Part shown: piece after piece, positions 21,264 to 32,666 of the stretch
How positions within the stretch are numbered: position 1 is the stretch's first letter
Layout: each line of letters opens with the position of its first letter
NCBI RefSeq assembly: GCF_020497125.1
Contig: NC_059077.1
Location: 23,692,840-23,756,839, forward strand
DNA length: 64,000 nucleotides
From: Mauremys mutica
Lineage: Eukaryota; Chordata; Testudines; Geoemydidae
Direction of reading: 5' to 3'
The notes under the pieces: generated by a model
What the model saw: the letters and a program-made list of their open reading frames with translations, nothing else
Database searches by the model: none
Told to the model about the DNA's origin: nothing
Position numbers and translations under genes: made by a program

Positions 21264-21699
21264 TCACATTACATTCACTATACATTGCATCACATGTTTT
21301 GGGATTGGCCTAGTTACTTTATAAAAAACAATCCCTGTACAGCATGTCCACATGCTGTCCATGTTCGATTTTACTTTTTATCTCATCTTCATGCTCTCAA
21401 CTTTTCTTGTCCATTTTATCTTGTTCCTAGTAAATGGTTCCCTATGTGCTCCTTCTTTTATCTTAACTAACTTGAACATTCTGTCTTTTAGCTTACTAAT
21501 CCATTTACTTATTTTAGCACAAGCATTCCATTTTCAGCCTGCTAATCTAGTTACCTCCCTAATCTTGTCTTCCAAAAAATAAAGCTTGCCCCATGTTTAA
21601 TCACTCATGTCAAGCCAGACCTACAATATACAAAAGGTATCTTTTCAAAAAGTGTAATCAAGAATCTGGAGAAAACAGATAAGTATATTGCCAAGCTGC
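21264..21699. other. Intergenic, T-rich
   Basis: A C/T-rich stretch (21310-21570) with no recognised feature. Confidence 0.4.
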
Positions 21700-22487
21700 A
21701 CAACATAGCTGATTCATGCAATGATTAAATCTTAAAATATTAACTAATTTGTGATAGATTAATAATAGAAATGAAAGATGTAGGTGCTTGCATGAGAGAT
21801 CCCATATTAACTCTACCAAAAGCTATAGACATGTACAAAGTTAGTGAACAGGCTCGCAAATGGAGCAGACGCAGGGATAATTCACCCAATAACTCAGGGA
21901 AAGCGTGAAATACAAGGAAAATACACCAAAATTTGTGCAAAATCAAATGCACAAACACACAGCAGAGAAGATAAAATGTAAAGGATGACTTCTGGGAACT
22001 GTGAAGAAAAACATGATAATTGCAAATACCCTACATATAGCATCATACCCAATAATTGTGGCAAGAGAAATCATTATGCAAAATCTAGTAGACAAGAAAA
22101 ACAAGCAAAGAAAAAAAGCATCATATTGAGGAGGCCAGCAGTGACTCAGAGGATGAAATTTTGCATTGACATGACATTAATGCAGTGCAAAACAGCAAAA
22201 ATAAAGCTCAGACTAGTACCAGAAACAAGGCAGCAATACATAAAAACAGGAAATTGAATTCCAAATGCACTGTGGGTCTTCAGTGAATGTGCTAGGCTAC
22301 AAAGCCTTCCTCAGCATTATGCAAGAAGAGAAAGCAAAATTGCAATCAAGCAAAGTCAAATTAAAATTGTACAATGGCACAATCATAATGCCACTAGGAT
22401 AATGTAAATCACAAGCAGAATGCCAAGGAAAAGCATACAGGCTGAAATTTCAGACAGTACAAACAACAGAAGCTACTAAACAAGTGA

Positions 22488-23062
22488 ATGCATGAACCTA
22501 GTGACACTAAACCTGAGACAAATCTTTTATACAATAGACACACAAATGAAACAAAAAACATATCCCAAGCAGACAATGACATACTTACAGCAAAGCAGCT
22601 AACAGATTACCAAGATGCTTTTGAAGGACTGGCATGTCTTAGAGGCAGGTTGCACTTGGAAATAGAGAAAGAGAGAAAATATCAGCCAGTACAGCACTTG
22701 TCTTGCAGAGTACCCATTGCATTAAAAATAATAATAATAATAGGAGCAATAAAGTAAACGGAAAAAGAAGACATCGTTGATGAAGTTATAGAGCCCACAA
22801 GTTAGATAAGTAGCCACTGAGAAGCCAGGCAAGCTGTGTGTTTGTAAACACAAACGGAAACAATCTGAACAAAGTACAAAAGAGAGGTCAATACCAAATA
22901 CTTATAATTGAGGAACTATTACCTGAATTGGCAAAAGCAAAAATATTCTCAGTACTTGATGCCCAAGAGGGATATTGGGAAGTTCTACTAGATAATGAAA
23001 ACAGCAACATCACCACAGTCTGGACTAGATACAGATGGTTGAGAAAGCTATTTGGGAATTAA
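22488..23062 (+). pseudogene. Gypsy pol: pre-RT and RT fragment
   Basis: Two open pieces. The first (22488-22757) contains the pre-RT block DYQDAFEGLACLRGRLHLEI followed by VQHLSCRVPIALK, the motif that precedes RT in Ty3/Gypsy pol. The second (22838-23062) holds the RT block with the catalytic Asp (FSVLDAQEGYWEV) and TTVWTRYRWLRKLFG. They differ in frame or have lost intervening residues near 22760-22830, where an AAT microsatellite lies. The palm catalytic YxDD region is missing, at the point of a later insertion. Confidence 0.75.
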
Positions 23063-23084
23063 ACCTGCAGCAGAAAAATATTAA

Positions 23085-24200
23085 CATTGCCAGCCAGACT
23101 ACCACAGAGTGACTGGCCCTTTAAGAGGAGATGGATTTCCCCCACCTGACACAGCCAGATCACCTCTCCAGGTGGGGAAAATGAAGTAGGTCACGTGACC
23201 CAATCAGACCCCTCCATTATCTAGCCCAGTGAGCTGAGGAGAAAGGGGAAGTATTGGTGGTATATGGCTGCAGAAAGGCTGACAGGAGTCAAAGGAGAGC
23301 ACAGCCTGTGGAAGATGCTAGGTAAGGTGTGGGAGGGCCTGCTTGGGAGAATGCAGGGAGCAACTAAACGAGCCCAGGAGGGGCTGAGGGACAGAAAAGA
23401 GCCCGAGAAGGTTTGAGAGCTGAGCCCAGAGGTCAGGCAGAAGAATTACAGGAGAGAAGTTAGACCATGGTCAGAGGGTGAGCCCTGGCCTTGGGGATGC
23501 TAGCCCCAGCCTGGCCTGCCCCTCGCACCCCCCTTCCCCTGTTGGAGCTCAGCACCCTTCCCTCCCCACACCTCCCGTCCTGGGCTGCCTGAGTGCCCTC
23601 AGCCCTGGACTGCTGGGTGGGTGGCATGCCCCCCGCCCAAGCCCTGGAGCACCGGGTGTGCAGCCCCAGCACCAGGAGGGTGGGCAGTGTGGCCTTCCCC
23701 CAGCACCCGGCTCCTGCTGCCCGGAGTCCCTGACCGCAGGCTGGCCCTGGCCCCAGCCTGGGGCTCTGGCCGTGAGGGAAGAGCGCAGAGCACTAGCAGG
23801 AAGCAGGAGGGAGCCTGGGGGCAGAGCGTGGGTGGGACCACACAGAACTGTTGGGGAGGCACAGCCTTCCACGGCCTTTGATACCCGCCACCCAAGAGTC
23901 AGATACCTTGGGAAGGAGGGGCTGGACCTAGTTTGAGACTGGGGCAGAGACTTTGTGTTTTGTTTGTTTTGAACTTGGAGTAAGGAACTTTGTTTCTCTT
24001 TAAGGGGTGGATTTTTGTTAAGGAATTAACCACATCACTGCAATAAGTTACAACAGCAAGCCAGGGCAATTACTGAAGCAGGCTGAGAATGGGAAACTGG
24101 GGCAGGGCTGCTGCAGAGCAACCCCAGACCACAAGGGAGTTTGCTGGAGAAGCCCAGTAATAAAGATGTACTAACTGGAGTCACAGGGATCAGCATCACG
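23085..24200 (+). mobile_element. LTR-like block interrupting Gypsy RT
   Basis: About 1.1 kb of GC-rich sequence sits exactly where the RT catalytic box should be. It carries AATAAA at 24159-24164 followed by GATGTACTAACTGG, as in the R/U5 part of an LTR, and a 5' half with AAGGAGAGCACAGCC-like purine-rich sequence. The most GC-rich part (23470-23900) makes long overlapping open frames on both strands. I could not find a matching target duplication, so a recombined pair of elements is also possible. Confidence 0.5.
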
Positions 24201-24840
24201 TTTTATGACAATCTGGTGTATGGATGTGGGGATCACGGCGGAAGCTATGGCAGATCACAAGCACAACCTCATCTGTCTACTAGAAAGAGATGGGGAAGTA
24301 AATCTAAAAGTGAATAAAACCAAGATGAAATTGGCTGCACTTGACCACAATACCATACTGCTGACCTTCCAGACAATATGACCTGACCCCCAAAAGGTAA
24401 AGTAACACAGAAGATGTCTGCACTATTAAGATTTGTAAACTATCTAACAAAATTTCTCCTAAGCCCCCGAGGCAACTCCTGGACAAAGATGCTGTATGGA
24501 GGTTATTATTGCAACATGAGGCAACCATCATGCAGATCAAGGAGCTGGTGACCAACCATGCCATCCTGAAATACTATATTGTGAATGAAGAGTGTGATGC
24601 CAGTAAGATGGGGTTTGGAGAATCACTCCTACAAAACGGACAGCTGATAGCTTTCATGTCATATCACCAGGGGAACAAAGATAGGCCCACAATAGTGGGA
24701 CCATTCCCCCGCTTACACAAAGTATCTCATTATTGTAGATTACTATTCAGACTTGCTGGAATTAAGACAGGAACTGCATGATATGGTTTGCAGACTCCAC
24801 ACTAAGGCTGAAGGAGTGATGGAGCAGTACTGGGCCAAGG

Positions 24841-25399
24841 AGGCCCCGTGCCTCAGCAGATGCAAAGCATGCTCCAAATGGAGGAGTTGATTAAAAGGGG
24901 ACAGTCAAGCTGGGGGAGAGTGAAGGAGAGGCTATCTGCTGGAAGGAAGCCAATTAGTAGCTTTTGGGACAGAGTGATCCACAGGGGAAAGGTCTAGACT
25001 GTGAGTAAGACCCAACTGGGAGGCTAGGGCCAGAATCTTTTTCTCCCCTCCCCACACTTCTCCTTGACAAAAGGGAATACCTGGATACTGAAGAGTGAGT
25101 TGGAAGCCCTAACTGACAATCTGGATTGTTTATACTGTGTGAGTACCCCTCTGCGGGGAGGGAAGCGGAATGCTGAGACCCTACCTCCCCTGTTCTCTCT
25201 TCAGTTTGGGGTGTGAAGTGGCCCAGGGGAGGCTGATCTGGTGTATTAGCTAGAGGAGACTGAGACATTCCTTCCACCATCGGCCCTGGGCCAGGACTTA
25301 ATGGAAAGAGAGAACTGGGGACAGGGTCTACTTACACTTCCCTCCCCTTTGTCTGACTAGGAGAACCCAAAGAACAGTGGGCGATGATGGACTTTAACT
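24841..25399. other. Unassigned, possibly retroelement 3' sequence
   Basis: Purine-rich then balanced sequence downstream of the Gypsy integrase fragment. Could be untranslated or LTR sequence of that element; no diagnostic motif. Confidence 0.3.
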
Positions 25400-25562
25400 T
25401 GGCTGTCAGGCCCTCAGATTGCTCAGCCAGGCCATCCCAGGACTTTGGGGGACTGCTGAGCCCTGGCCTGCTCACAGTTTCAGCATTGGGTCCCAGCATG
25501 TCTAATGCTGGCCTGGGTGACCCACTTTGGGGTCCCAACCTACAGTTTGAGAACCACTGCTT
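25400..25562 (+). mobile_element. hAT-type element, right end only
   Basis: Ends with GGGTCCCAACC then CAGTTTGAGAACCACTG (about 25544-25560), the inverted terminus of a common hAT MITE group; compare the right end of 30946-31191. The left terminus was not found, so the left boundary is approximate. Confidence 0.55.
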
Positions 25563-25780
25563 CCATTATAATCACAATATTAAACATAGAGGGCAGTGAA
25601 ATACACACGCTGCTGAGACTTCTTCAGCAGGACACAGAAGAAACTCAGGCTGACAAGTGACCAACAGGTATGAAAACAGACTCCCAATACACCATACTAC
25701 CAGAAGGACCATGTGCACAACAGTCTACTCTTGTCCCAAGAAAGACTCACATTTGCTCCAGTTTCACACTACCTGCAAGG

Positions 25781-25811
25781 TATACAGACTAACACGGCTA
25801 CCACTCTGAAA
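25781..25811 (+). repeat. Penelope-like tail, terminal 30 bp only
   Basis: TATACAGACTAACACGGCTA followed by CCACTCTGAAA is the extreme 3' end of the PLE tail seen at 8630-8663 and 50489-50506. Extreme 5' truncation leaves only this tip. Confidence 0.7.
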
Positions 25812-26862
25812 CAAGCCTTTATACAATACTAAGGCAAGAAATAACCTTTCCAAACCCAGAGAAAAATACCTTAGTTCCCAAAAAAGTTAGGAGTGAGGGC
25901 TAGTCCACACTGCATGGTTTTTGCCCAGGCAGCTATACTAGTAGCGTAGATGCAACATATGCCAACAGCCTGGGAGGTGAGAGACCAGAGTTGAAGTCCC
26001 CGTGCCAAATCACATAGAATGCAGATTTGAACCTGAGTCTCCCACAGGCTGTGTGAGTGCTCTAACCACTGGGTTATTGGATAGAAAGGACCACCATCCC
26101 ATTTTGTGGGGGGTTAGCATGCTCAGAGCCCAGATACTGGATCAGGCTGCATAGGTGAGATAGATGGGGAATGCCTAGGGTTTGTGAATCCCAGAGATTA
26201 GGCACTGAGCAACTTCACAGTGTTATAGTGTTAGGACTCCAGAGGCTTTGCACATGCACACTGGCAGAAATGTAGTTGCCTACACAATTATGCAGCAGCT
26301 GAGCAGGGGTATTGAGTATCTAAATTTTTGCCTTGGGCACCTAAAGTGGCAGTTAGTATTATAATTATTTATTTGTACTACCCTGGTGCATTGTCATGCA
26401 TCAGGATCCCACTGTGCCAGGTGCTGCACAATTCACCTTTGTGGCTCTAGCGTAATTTCTTCTAGAACCTCTGCCTTGCTTCTGTTATGCTTTGCATTGC
26501 TTATAACCAACTGATCTTGTCTCCAAATGGGAGTTTTGCTTGAACAAAAGTTGCAGGGGAAGACGATTTATACGATTTTCTGGAGTTAATCAGGCTAACA
26601 TATTCACTCACACAGGAAATAACCACATGGTTCTGAGCTGGAACAAGTGTGAAAAACATAAGGAAAAGAAGGAAAGCAATAGGTCCCATGAAAGCACTCT
26701 GGTTAACACTTCAAGGTAACAGAAGTAACCAGTCCCTCTATGTGGCCTGATATCAATGAAAACAAAGAAAAAATCAAAATTCTATCTGTTCTGCAAGGTA
26801 CTTTTGCCCTTGCACAGTGACTTCCAATCAATAACCTTGAAAAACTCTGTTCCTGCAAGACA
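25812..26862. other. Intergenic with short old repeat remnants
   Basis: 25900-26100 includes CAGATTTGAACCTGAGTCTCCC...CTCTAACCACTGGG, the form of a SINE 3' region. 26345-26440 (TATTTATTTGTACTACC, GGATCCCACTGTGCCAGG) matches the dispersed family at 37715. Nothing coding. Confidence 0.45.
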
Positions 26863-27436
26863 CATAGAACCATAGAATATTAGAGTTGGAAGGGACCTCA
26901 GGAGGTCATCTAGTCCAACCCCCTGCTCAAAGCAGGACCAATCCCCAACTAAATCATCCCAGCCAGGGCTTTGTCAAGCTGGGCCTTAAAAACCTCTAAG
27001 GATGGAGAGTCCACCACCTCCCTAGGTAACCCATTCCAGTGCTTCACCACCCTCCTAGTGAAATAGTTTTTCCTAATATCCAACCTAAACCTCCCCCACT
27101 GCCATTTGAGACCATTACTCCTTGTTCTGTCATCAGGTACCACTGAGAACAGTCTACATCCATCCTCTTTGGAACCCCCCTTCAGGTAGTTGAAGGCTGC
27201 TATCAGATCCCCTCACTCTTCTCTTCTGCAGACTAAATAACCCCAGTTCCCTCAGCCTCTCCTCATAAGTCATGTGCCCCAGCTCTCTAATAATTTTCAT
27301 TGCCCTCTGCTGGACTCTTTCCAATTTGTCCACGTCATTTCTGTAGTGGGGGGCCCAAAACTGGACACAATACTCCAGATGTGGCCTCATCAGTGCCAAA
27401 TAGAGGAGAATAATTGCTTCCCTCAATCTGCTGGCA
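26863..27436 (-). mobile_element. CR1 LINE copy 3, 3' end with intact terminus
   Basis: The plus strand opens with CATAGAACCATAGAATATTAG, so the minus strand ends in the CR1 terminal octamer-type repeats (ATTCTATGGTTCTATG), preceded by the conserved CR1 3' UTR (GGTTGGACTAGATGACCTCC). Minus frames 27426-27154 ([39 protein letters not shown]) and 27143-26949 ([20 protein letters not shown]) are the RT C-terminal end. Truncated at the 5' end near 27436, a normal CR1 insertion product. Two frames differ, so the copy is dead. Confidence 0.93.
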
Positions 27437-27784
27437 TGATGTTATTTGTGTTAAGTTCCATATGGATGGTGACCAAAGCTGTACAAAAATGCAGAGTTTG
27501 GTACAAAAGGCTCCACACAAAACACAAGCTCTGAAATGTGTTCGTCAACAAATATGAAAGGTCTGAGGGCTTCAACCTAATCCAAAAGTGAACTATAGTC
27601 ATATGACAAAGGTCATCACAATTTAGCTGGAAACCATCACTCTTTCTTTACACCACAGTCATGTTCATGCTATTTCTGCTGCTAAGTAATTAAGTGAATG
27701 TAATTTTAGAAGAATATTTTAAAGTGACTCAGAGCAAATGATAGAGTCATCATGAGAAAACACATTAAAACCACATTTATTCTA
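27437..27784. other. Intergenic, no recognised feature
   Basis: AT-rich spacer between two CR1 copies. Confidence 0.5.
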
Positions 27785-28252
27785 GATTTGGTAGGATGCA
27801 GGTTCCAAGAAAAGACAAGTATGTGCCTATTGACGTAAAACTAACTCTTGTGGTCACCCACAAGAACTTAATAGGCATCAGGTTTAAAAACAAACAAAAG
27901 GAAATATTTCTTAACACAGCGCACAGTCAAGCTATGGAACTGATTAGTACGGGATGTTGTGATGGCCAAAAAAGAATGGGGTTCAAAAAAGAATTAGAAA
28001 AGTTCATGGAGGATAGGTCCATCACTGTCTATTAGCCAAGATGGTCAGGAATGCAACACGATGCTCTGGGTGTCCCTAGTCTCTGATTGCCAGAAGCTGG
28101 GAGTGGATGACAGGGGACGGATCACTCGATAATTGCCCTGTTCTGTTCATTTTCTCTGAAGCACCTGGCATTGGTCACTGTCAGAGAGAGGATACTGGGC
28201 TAGATGGACCTCTGGTCTCACCCACTATGGCTGGTCTCATGTTCTTATGATG
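27785..28252 (+). mobile_element. CR1-type LINE copy, 3' end of another subfamily
   Basis: Plus strand. The tail GGGCTAGATGGACCTCTGGTC, TATGGCTGGTCTCATGTTCTTATGATG is the 3' terminus of a CR1 subfamily different from that at 26863. The frame at 27796-28035 (EIFLNTAHSQAMELIS, FKKELEKFMEDRSI) resembles a LINE C-terminal extension region. Only about 470 bp remain. Confidence 0.72.
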
Positions 28253-28665
28253 TGTCAGGGTAATATTCAGGATCTAAAAGATTGCACATCTTGAGCCACA
28301 TGCTCCAATCCGTTATATACTCTAAAAGGGAACAAAATAGGGGGAAAAAAGGCCCTAAACAAGCTGACAAGGGGCAACAGTGGGTATGCTACCTGACCCT
28401 GTCCTCCTGTTATGAGATCCTTTCACTCTAAACATTCATAGCTAGGTTTCTAAAGCTTTGATGGTGGGAGATGGCAGCTGCCCTCCACGACACCCCTCCC
28501 TCCTTGGGATTAGCTGGATTTTCACATGAATACCACTTGTAACTCCTCCTTTGTATCTTCTACTGGCCTCTCCCTATGCTTCCAGGTCCTTGTGTGGGTG
28601 GGAGCAACTGCCAGGATGGAGGATAATAACTAATGGCAGCACAGCTTCATTAGCAGCTATTCCTC
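28253..28665. other. Intergenic, no recognised feature
   Basis: No gene or repeat recognised. Confidence 0.45.
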
Positions 28666-28892
28666 CATGTCTACACTACGGCTGCTACAACACTGCTTAC
28701 AGAAGGGGTTTACCATTGATGCAAGTAATCTACCTCCCTGATTGGCAGTAGCTAGGATGGCAGAAGAATTCCACTTATCCATGTGTACATCAGGGGTTTG
28801 GTCAGCTTGACTATGGCACTCAGGGGTGTGAATTTTTCAAACCCCAGAGCAACACAGCTAAGTTGATCTAAATTTGAAGTGCACACCAGGCC
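28666..28892. mobile_element. Harbinger-like MITE
   Basis: Opens CCATGTCTACACTACGG and closes AAGTGCACACCAGG, decayed copies of the GGCCTGGTCTACACT-type terminus. The interior TCAGGGGTGTGAATTTTTCA is shared with 54054-54308, showing a family. No clear target duplication. Confidence 0.6.
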
Positions 28893-29139
28893 TATGTGAA
28901 ATGGGAACACTGGACAGCTAGGCAGAAGAAAGGGTACTCCGCTGGGATCACCCAGAATCTGTAACATTCCCCACTGTCTGCTTCTGTCGTAAGCCACAAC
29001 TCCTGACACCTTCCAAATTGGAAGGAGTTTCTTCTCACTGAGGGGAAGATGTTGCTTTAACTCCACAATGCTAACTCAGCATATTTTGCAGATTTAGCCT
29101 TTGCAGGGTAGCATGGGACCGCTGTAATTAGGGTCTCTT

Positions 29140-29435
29140 GGGCTACGTCTACACTACCCGCCGTATCGGCGGGTAGCGATCGATTTTTCAGGGATCGATA
29201 TATCGCGTCTCATCTAGACGCGATATATCGATCCCCGAACGCGCTTATATCGATTCCGGAACTCCACCACCGCGAACGGCGGTGGCGGCGTCGATATGGA
29301 GAGCCCCGGAGATCGATCCCGCGCCGTGAGGACGGGTAAGTTATCGATATAAGATACTTCGACTTCAGCTACGTTATTCACGTAGCTGAAGTTGCGTATC
29401 TTATATCGATTTTTCCCCTTAGTGTAGACCAGCCC
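29140..29435. mobile_element. PIF/Harbinger-type MITE with stacked hairpins
   Basis: 296 bp. The terminus GGGCTACGTCTACACTA matches the complement of TAGTGTAGACCAGCCC. Hairpins inside: CGGCGGGTAGCG-type ends, ATCGATATATCGCGTCT with AGACGCGATATATCGAT, and CTTCAGCTACGTTATTCACG with CGTAGCTGAAG. CpG-rich in an AT-rich area. The same family as 15020-15283, inverted and better preserved at its ends. Flanking trinucleotides (CTT, TTG) are diverged from a TWA duplication. Confidence 0.85.
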
Positions 29436-30829
29436 TTGGATTAATCAATAATGGCACTGTCAAAGAGGCTGAAGCATATGAGGATGTATACTTACATGTG
29501 TCCATTAAAATTCTAGTGGAAAAAGGAACAATACTAGCTGAGATTTATGTCAAATGAAAATTAAATTCAAGATTACCCATGTCAAATTCTGGAAACAGGT
29601 TTGCAAATGCAGAATAGGAATAATTATTTTCTCATAGTAGATAATTTTGAAATAATAATACAAGAGCCACACTAAACCACACAAAAAATTGGTAGTCTCC
29701 CTCTACCGCTAAACAAAAATCTAACAGCAAAGAGCTATGATGAGGTCTTATACTTCTAAATTTCCCTATTTTACAAACTATACAGTATCTTTACTTGAAT
29801 GCATATTTCCATTAATTTGTTTACTTGTGTGCTATGAAGTATTATCATGAGTGTTAAAAATAACATTCAAGAGTCAATGAAAATTAACAAAGTACATTTA
29901 ACGATATATTATCTTGCTATTTTAGGCTCCAATTCTACAGATACTTATATAAGTAACTTTGCCCATGCAGATAGTCCCCCCACAACACAATGAAACCACT
30001 CAAGTGGTTTGCCTACCTAGAGTGCATTGCAGGATCAGGACTTAATTCACAATTCAGTATTTTGCAATGGTTGTTAGTGAGAATCAGCATTTATCAACTT
30101 CAAAATGTTATAAATATTAATGCATAGATATTACAGTGTTAGGGACTGCAAGAACACCATTAAAAAGTCAGATAGAACTAATTAATTCTCACAACACTAT
30201 AAAAAGACAGGCAAATGATACTATCTTCATTTTGCAGGTGGGGAAAGTGAGATGGAGAAATCAGTGGGAGTTTTGTGATATTGGACATTAGTTAATCTCT
30301 AAGGTTGCTATATTCATTCTTTGTGCCAAACAAATGATGAATTAGGAAGCAATAGGTTTGATGTAATTTATTGTGTTTATTTCTATTTTAAACTAAAAAT
30401 ATTTACTCTTGTAATTGTCTCTTGGGCCAAGGGAGTGTTTTTAATCTCAACACATACGTTCAGAATTTAGAAGCAATGGGCTCACTGCTTTTCAGCAGTG
30501 AGAAGGGAGTTGCTGTTTTAATTAGCATCATTTGTGATTTGACAGTACGAGCAGCACTAAAAATGTTGTAATAAGCATGGCTGTTTGCCATAAGTAATTT
30601 TCAGATGCATGGGGTTCTTTTTCTTAAAATATGTTGAAGTGGGAATTACATTTATCCAGTCAGTTTGCTGACAGACCTGTGTAGTCTTTCAGGATCCCAT
30701 AAAGTAGGTCCCAAGATGAACTTTCACGCCCTAAAATGTCTTTTCGTTTTTCCCATTTTAAGCAATCAGAAACCGTTACTGTCACCAAGACTCTTTCCCA
30801 TCACTAAAAGGGCATGTATACTAGTGTAC
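29436..30829. other. Intergenic with an old MIR fragment
   Basis: AT-rich. 30180-30262 (CTCACAACACTATAAAAAGA, CATTTTGCAGGTGGGGAAA) is the central part of a MIR SINE on the plus strand. Otherwise nothing recognised. Confidence 0.5.
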
Positions 30830-30945
30830 CATAGATCATATAAATGTGGGGTTGGAAGGGACCTTGAGAGGTGATCTAGTCCCACCCCCATGCTGAGGCA
30901 GGACCAAGTATACCTAGACCATTATGGACAGGTGTTTGTCTAACC

Positions 30946-31191
30946 CAGTGATTCTCTAATTTTGTACTGGAAACCCCTTTCACATAGCAAGACTGAGTGC
31001 GACCCCCCTTAAATATATAAAAAAGTGTTTTTAATCTATAAATGAAATAGATTAAATTATAAAATTATAAATTTATAATTATAAATGCTGGAGGCAAAGT
31101 GAGGTTTGGGGTGGAGAGTGACAGCTCACTACTCCTCATGTAATAACCTCATGACCCCGAGGGGTCCTGACCCCCAGTTTGAGAACCCCTG
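30946..31191. mobile_element. hAT-type MITE, 8-bp duplication GTCTAACC, inside CR1
   Basis: 246 bp flanked by perfect GTCTAACC at 30938-30945 and 31192-31199. Termini CAGTGATTCTCTAA and (minus) CAGGGGTTCTCAAACT. AT-rich interior. Removing it joins the CR1 halves without loss, so the insertion postdates the LINE. Confidence 0.93.
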
Positions 31192-31925
31192 GTCTAACCT
31201 CTTTGTAAAAATCTTCAGTGATCGGGATTCCACAACTTCCCTTGGAAGCCTATTTCAGAACTTAGCTACCTTTATAGTTAGAACGTTTTTCCTAATATCC
31301 AATTTAAATCACCCTGGATGCAGGTTATGCTGATTACTTCTTGTCCTACCTTCAGTGGATATGAAGAACAATTGATCACCATCCTCTTTATAACACCCTT
31401 AACATATTTGAACTCTTCCCAGGTGGCCCCTCCGTCTTCATTCCTCAAGGTTAAACATATCCAGCTTTATTTAACCTTTCCTCATAGGTCAGATTTTCTA
31501 AATGTTTTATCATTTTTATTGCTCTCCTTTGGACATACTTGAATTTTTCCATGTCTTTCTTACAGTAAGGCTTCCAAACCCAGACACAATACTCCAGCTG
31601 AGGTCTCATCAGTGCCAAGTAGAGTGGAACAATTACCCCACGACTTATATATGACATTCCTGTTACTACACCCCAAAGTATTAGCCGTTTTTTGCCATTG
31701 CATCACATTGTTAGCTCATATTCAATTTGAGATCCTCTGTTACTCTCAGATCCTTTTCTGCATTACTACTGCCTCACCAGTTACTCCCCATTTTCTAGTT
31801 GTTCATTTGATTTTTCCTTCCTCAGGGCAGGACTCTGCACTTATCTTAAATTTCATCTTGTTGATTTCAGAACAATTCTCCTCCAGTTTGTCAAGGTCAT
31901 TTTGAATTCTAATCCTGTCCGCCAA

Positions 31926-32154
31926 CAGGGATAGCTTTAGGGCGATTCCCCCGATTCCCAGGAATCGGGCCCTGCGCCTAAGAGGGCCCCGCACCCTCCG
32001 CCGAAGAGCTGCCGGAAACAGAAGCAACCAATTGAGCTGTCGCCGAATTGCCGCCGCTATCTTCGGTGGCAGCTCAATCGCTGCTGCTGTCTTTGGCGGC
32101 ATTTCGGCGGCAGCTCTTTCAAATCGCGCCCCGCACATCCTAAAGCTGGCCCTG
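31926..32154. mobile_element. GC-rich hAT-type MITE, 8-bp duplication TCCGCCAA, inside CR1
   Basis: 229 bp flanked by perfect TCCGCCAA at 31918-31925 and 32155-32162. Termini CAGGGATAGCTTTAGG and (minus) CAGGGCCAGCTTTAGG. The interior is rich in CCGCC/GGCGG and forms partial hairpins. Second hAT-type insertion in the same LINE. Confidence 0.93.
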
Positions 32155-32666
32155 TCCGCCAAAGTGCTTAAACCCCATCCACAAATTTTATAAGCATTCT
32201 CTTCACTACATTATCCAAGCCATTAATTAAAATAATCAATAGTACCAAACCCAGGACAGACCCTGCAAAACCCCACTAGATATGCCCTCCCGGTTTGGCA
32301 ATGAATCATTGACAACTATTCTTTTAAGTATGTTTTTTTAATTAGTTGTGCATCCACTTTACAGTAATTTCATCTGGACCATATTTTCTTAGTTTGCTTA
32401 TGAAAATGTGTCAAAAGCCTTACTAAAATCAAGATAGATCACATCAACTACCTCTCCTCTATCCACTAGGCCACTATACCTGTCAGACAAGGAAATTCTT
32501 CTTGACAAATCCATGTTGGGCATTACTTATCACCCTATTATCCTCTAGGTGCTTGCAAATTGGATTGTTTGATAATCTGTTCCAGTATTGTTCCAAGAAT
32601 TGAAGTTATACTGATTGGTCTATAATTCCCCAGGTCCTCCTTTCCCCCCATTTTAAAGATAGGTAC

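Larger units (their letters stand above)
21700..24840 (+). mobile_element. Ty3/Gypsy-type retrotransposon remnant
   Basis: Decayed pieces in the order gag, RT, RNase H, integrase on the plus strand. A zinc-knuckle-like CGKRNHYAKS at about 22060 marks gag. The RT region contains DYQDAFEGLACL (22600), KIFSVLDAQEGYWEV (22940) and RYRWLRKLFG (23030). After an interruption (about 23085-24200) pol resumes with NLVYG and NLICLLERDGEVNLKVNKTKMKL (24213-24330), RNase H with CDASKMGFGESLLQNGQ (24590) and an integrase block reading IIVDYYSDLLEL (about 24735). Stops and frameshifts throughout. LTRs of the element itself were not identified. Confidence 0.8.
30830..32666 (-). mobile_element. CR1 LINE copy of an older subfamily, with two nested MITEs
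   Basis: The plus strand opens CATAGATCATATAAATGTGGGG...GGTTGGAAGGGACC, a diverged CR1 3' end. Minus-strand pieces include LALMRPQLEYCVWVWKP and KYVQRRAIKMIKHLENLTYE (31657-31451), RIRIQNDLDKLEENC (near 31900) and GNYRPISITSILGTILEQII (32710-32600). It is interrupted by hAT MITEs at 30946-31191 and 31926-32154. More diverged than copies 1-3, so older. Confidence 0.85.

Noticed and set aside
23478..23936. Overlapping 86-152 codon frames on both strands
   Set aside because: GC-rich core of the LTR-like block; open in several frames at once, as expected from low stop-codon frequency.
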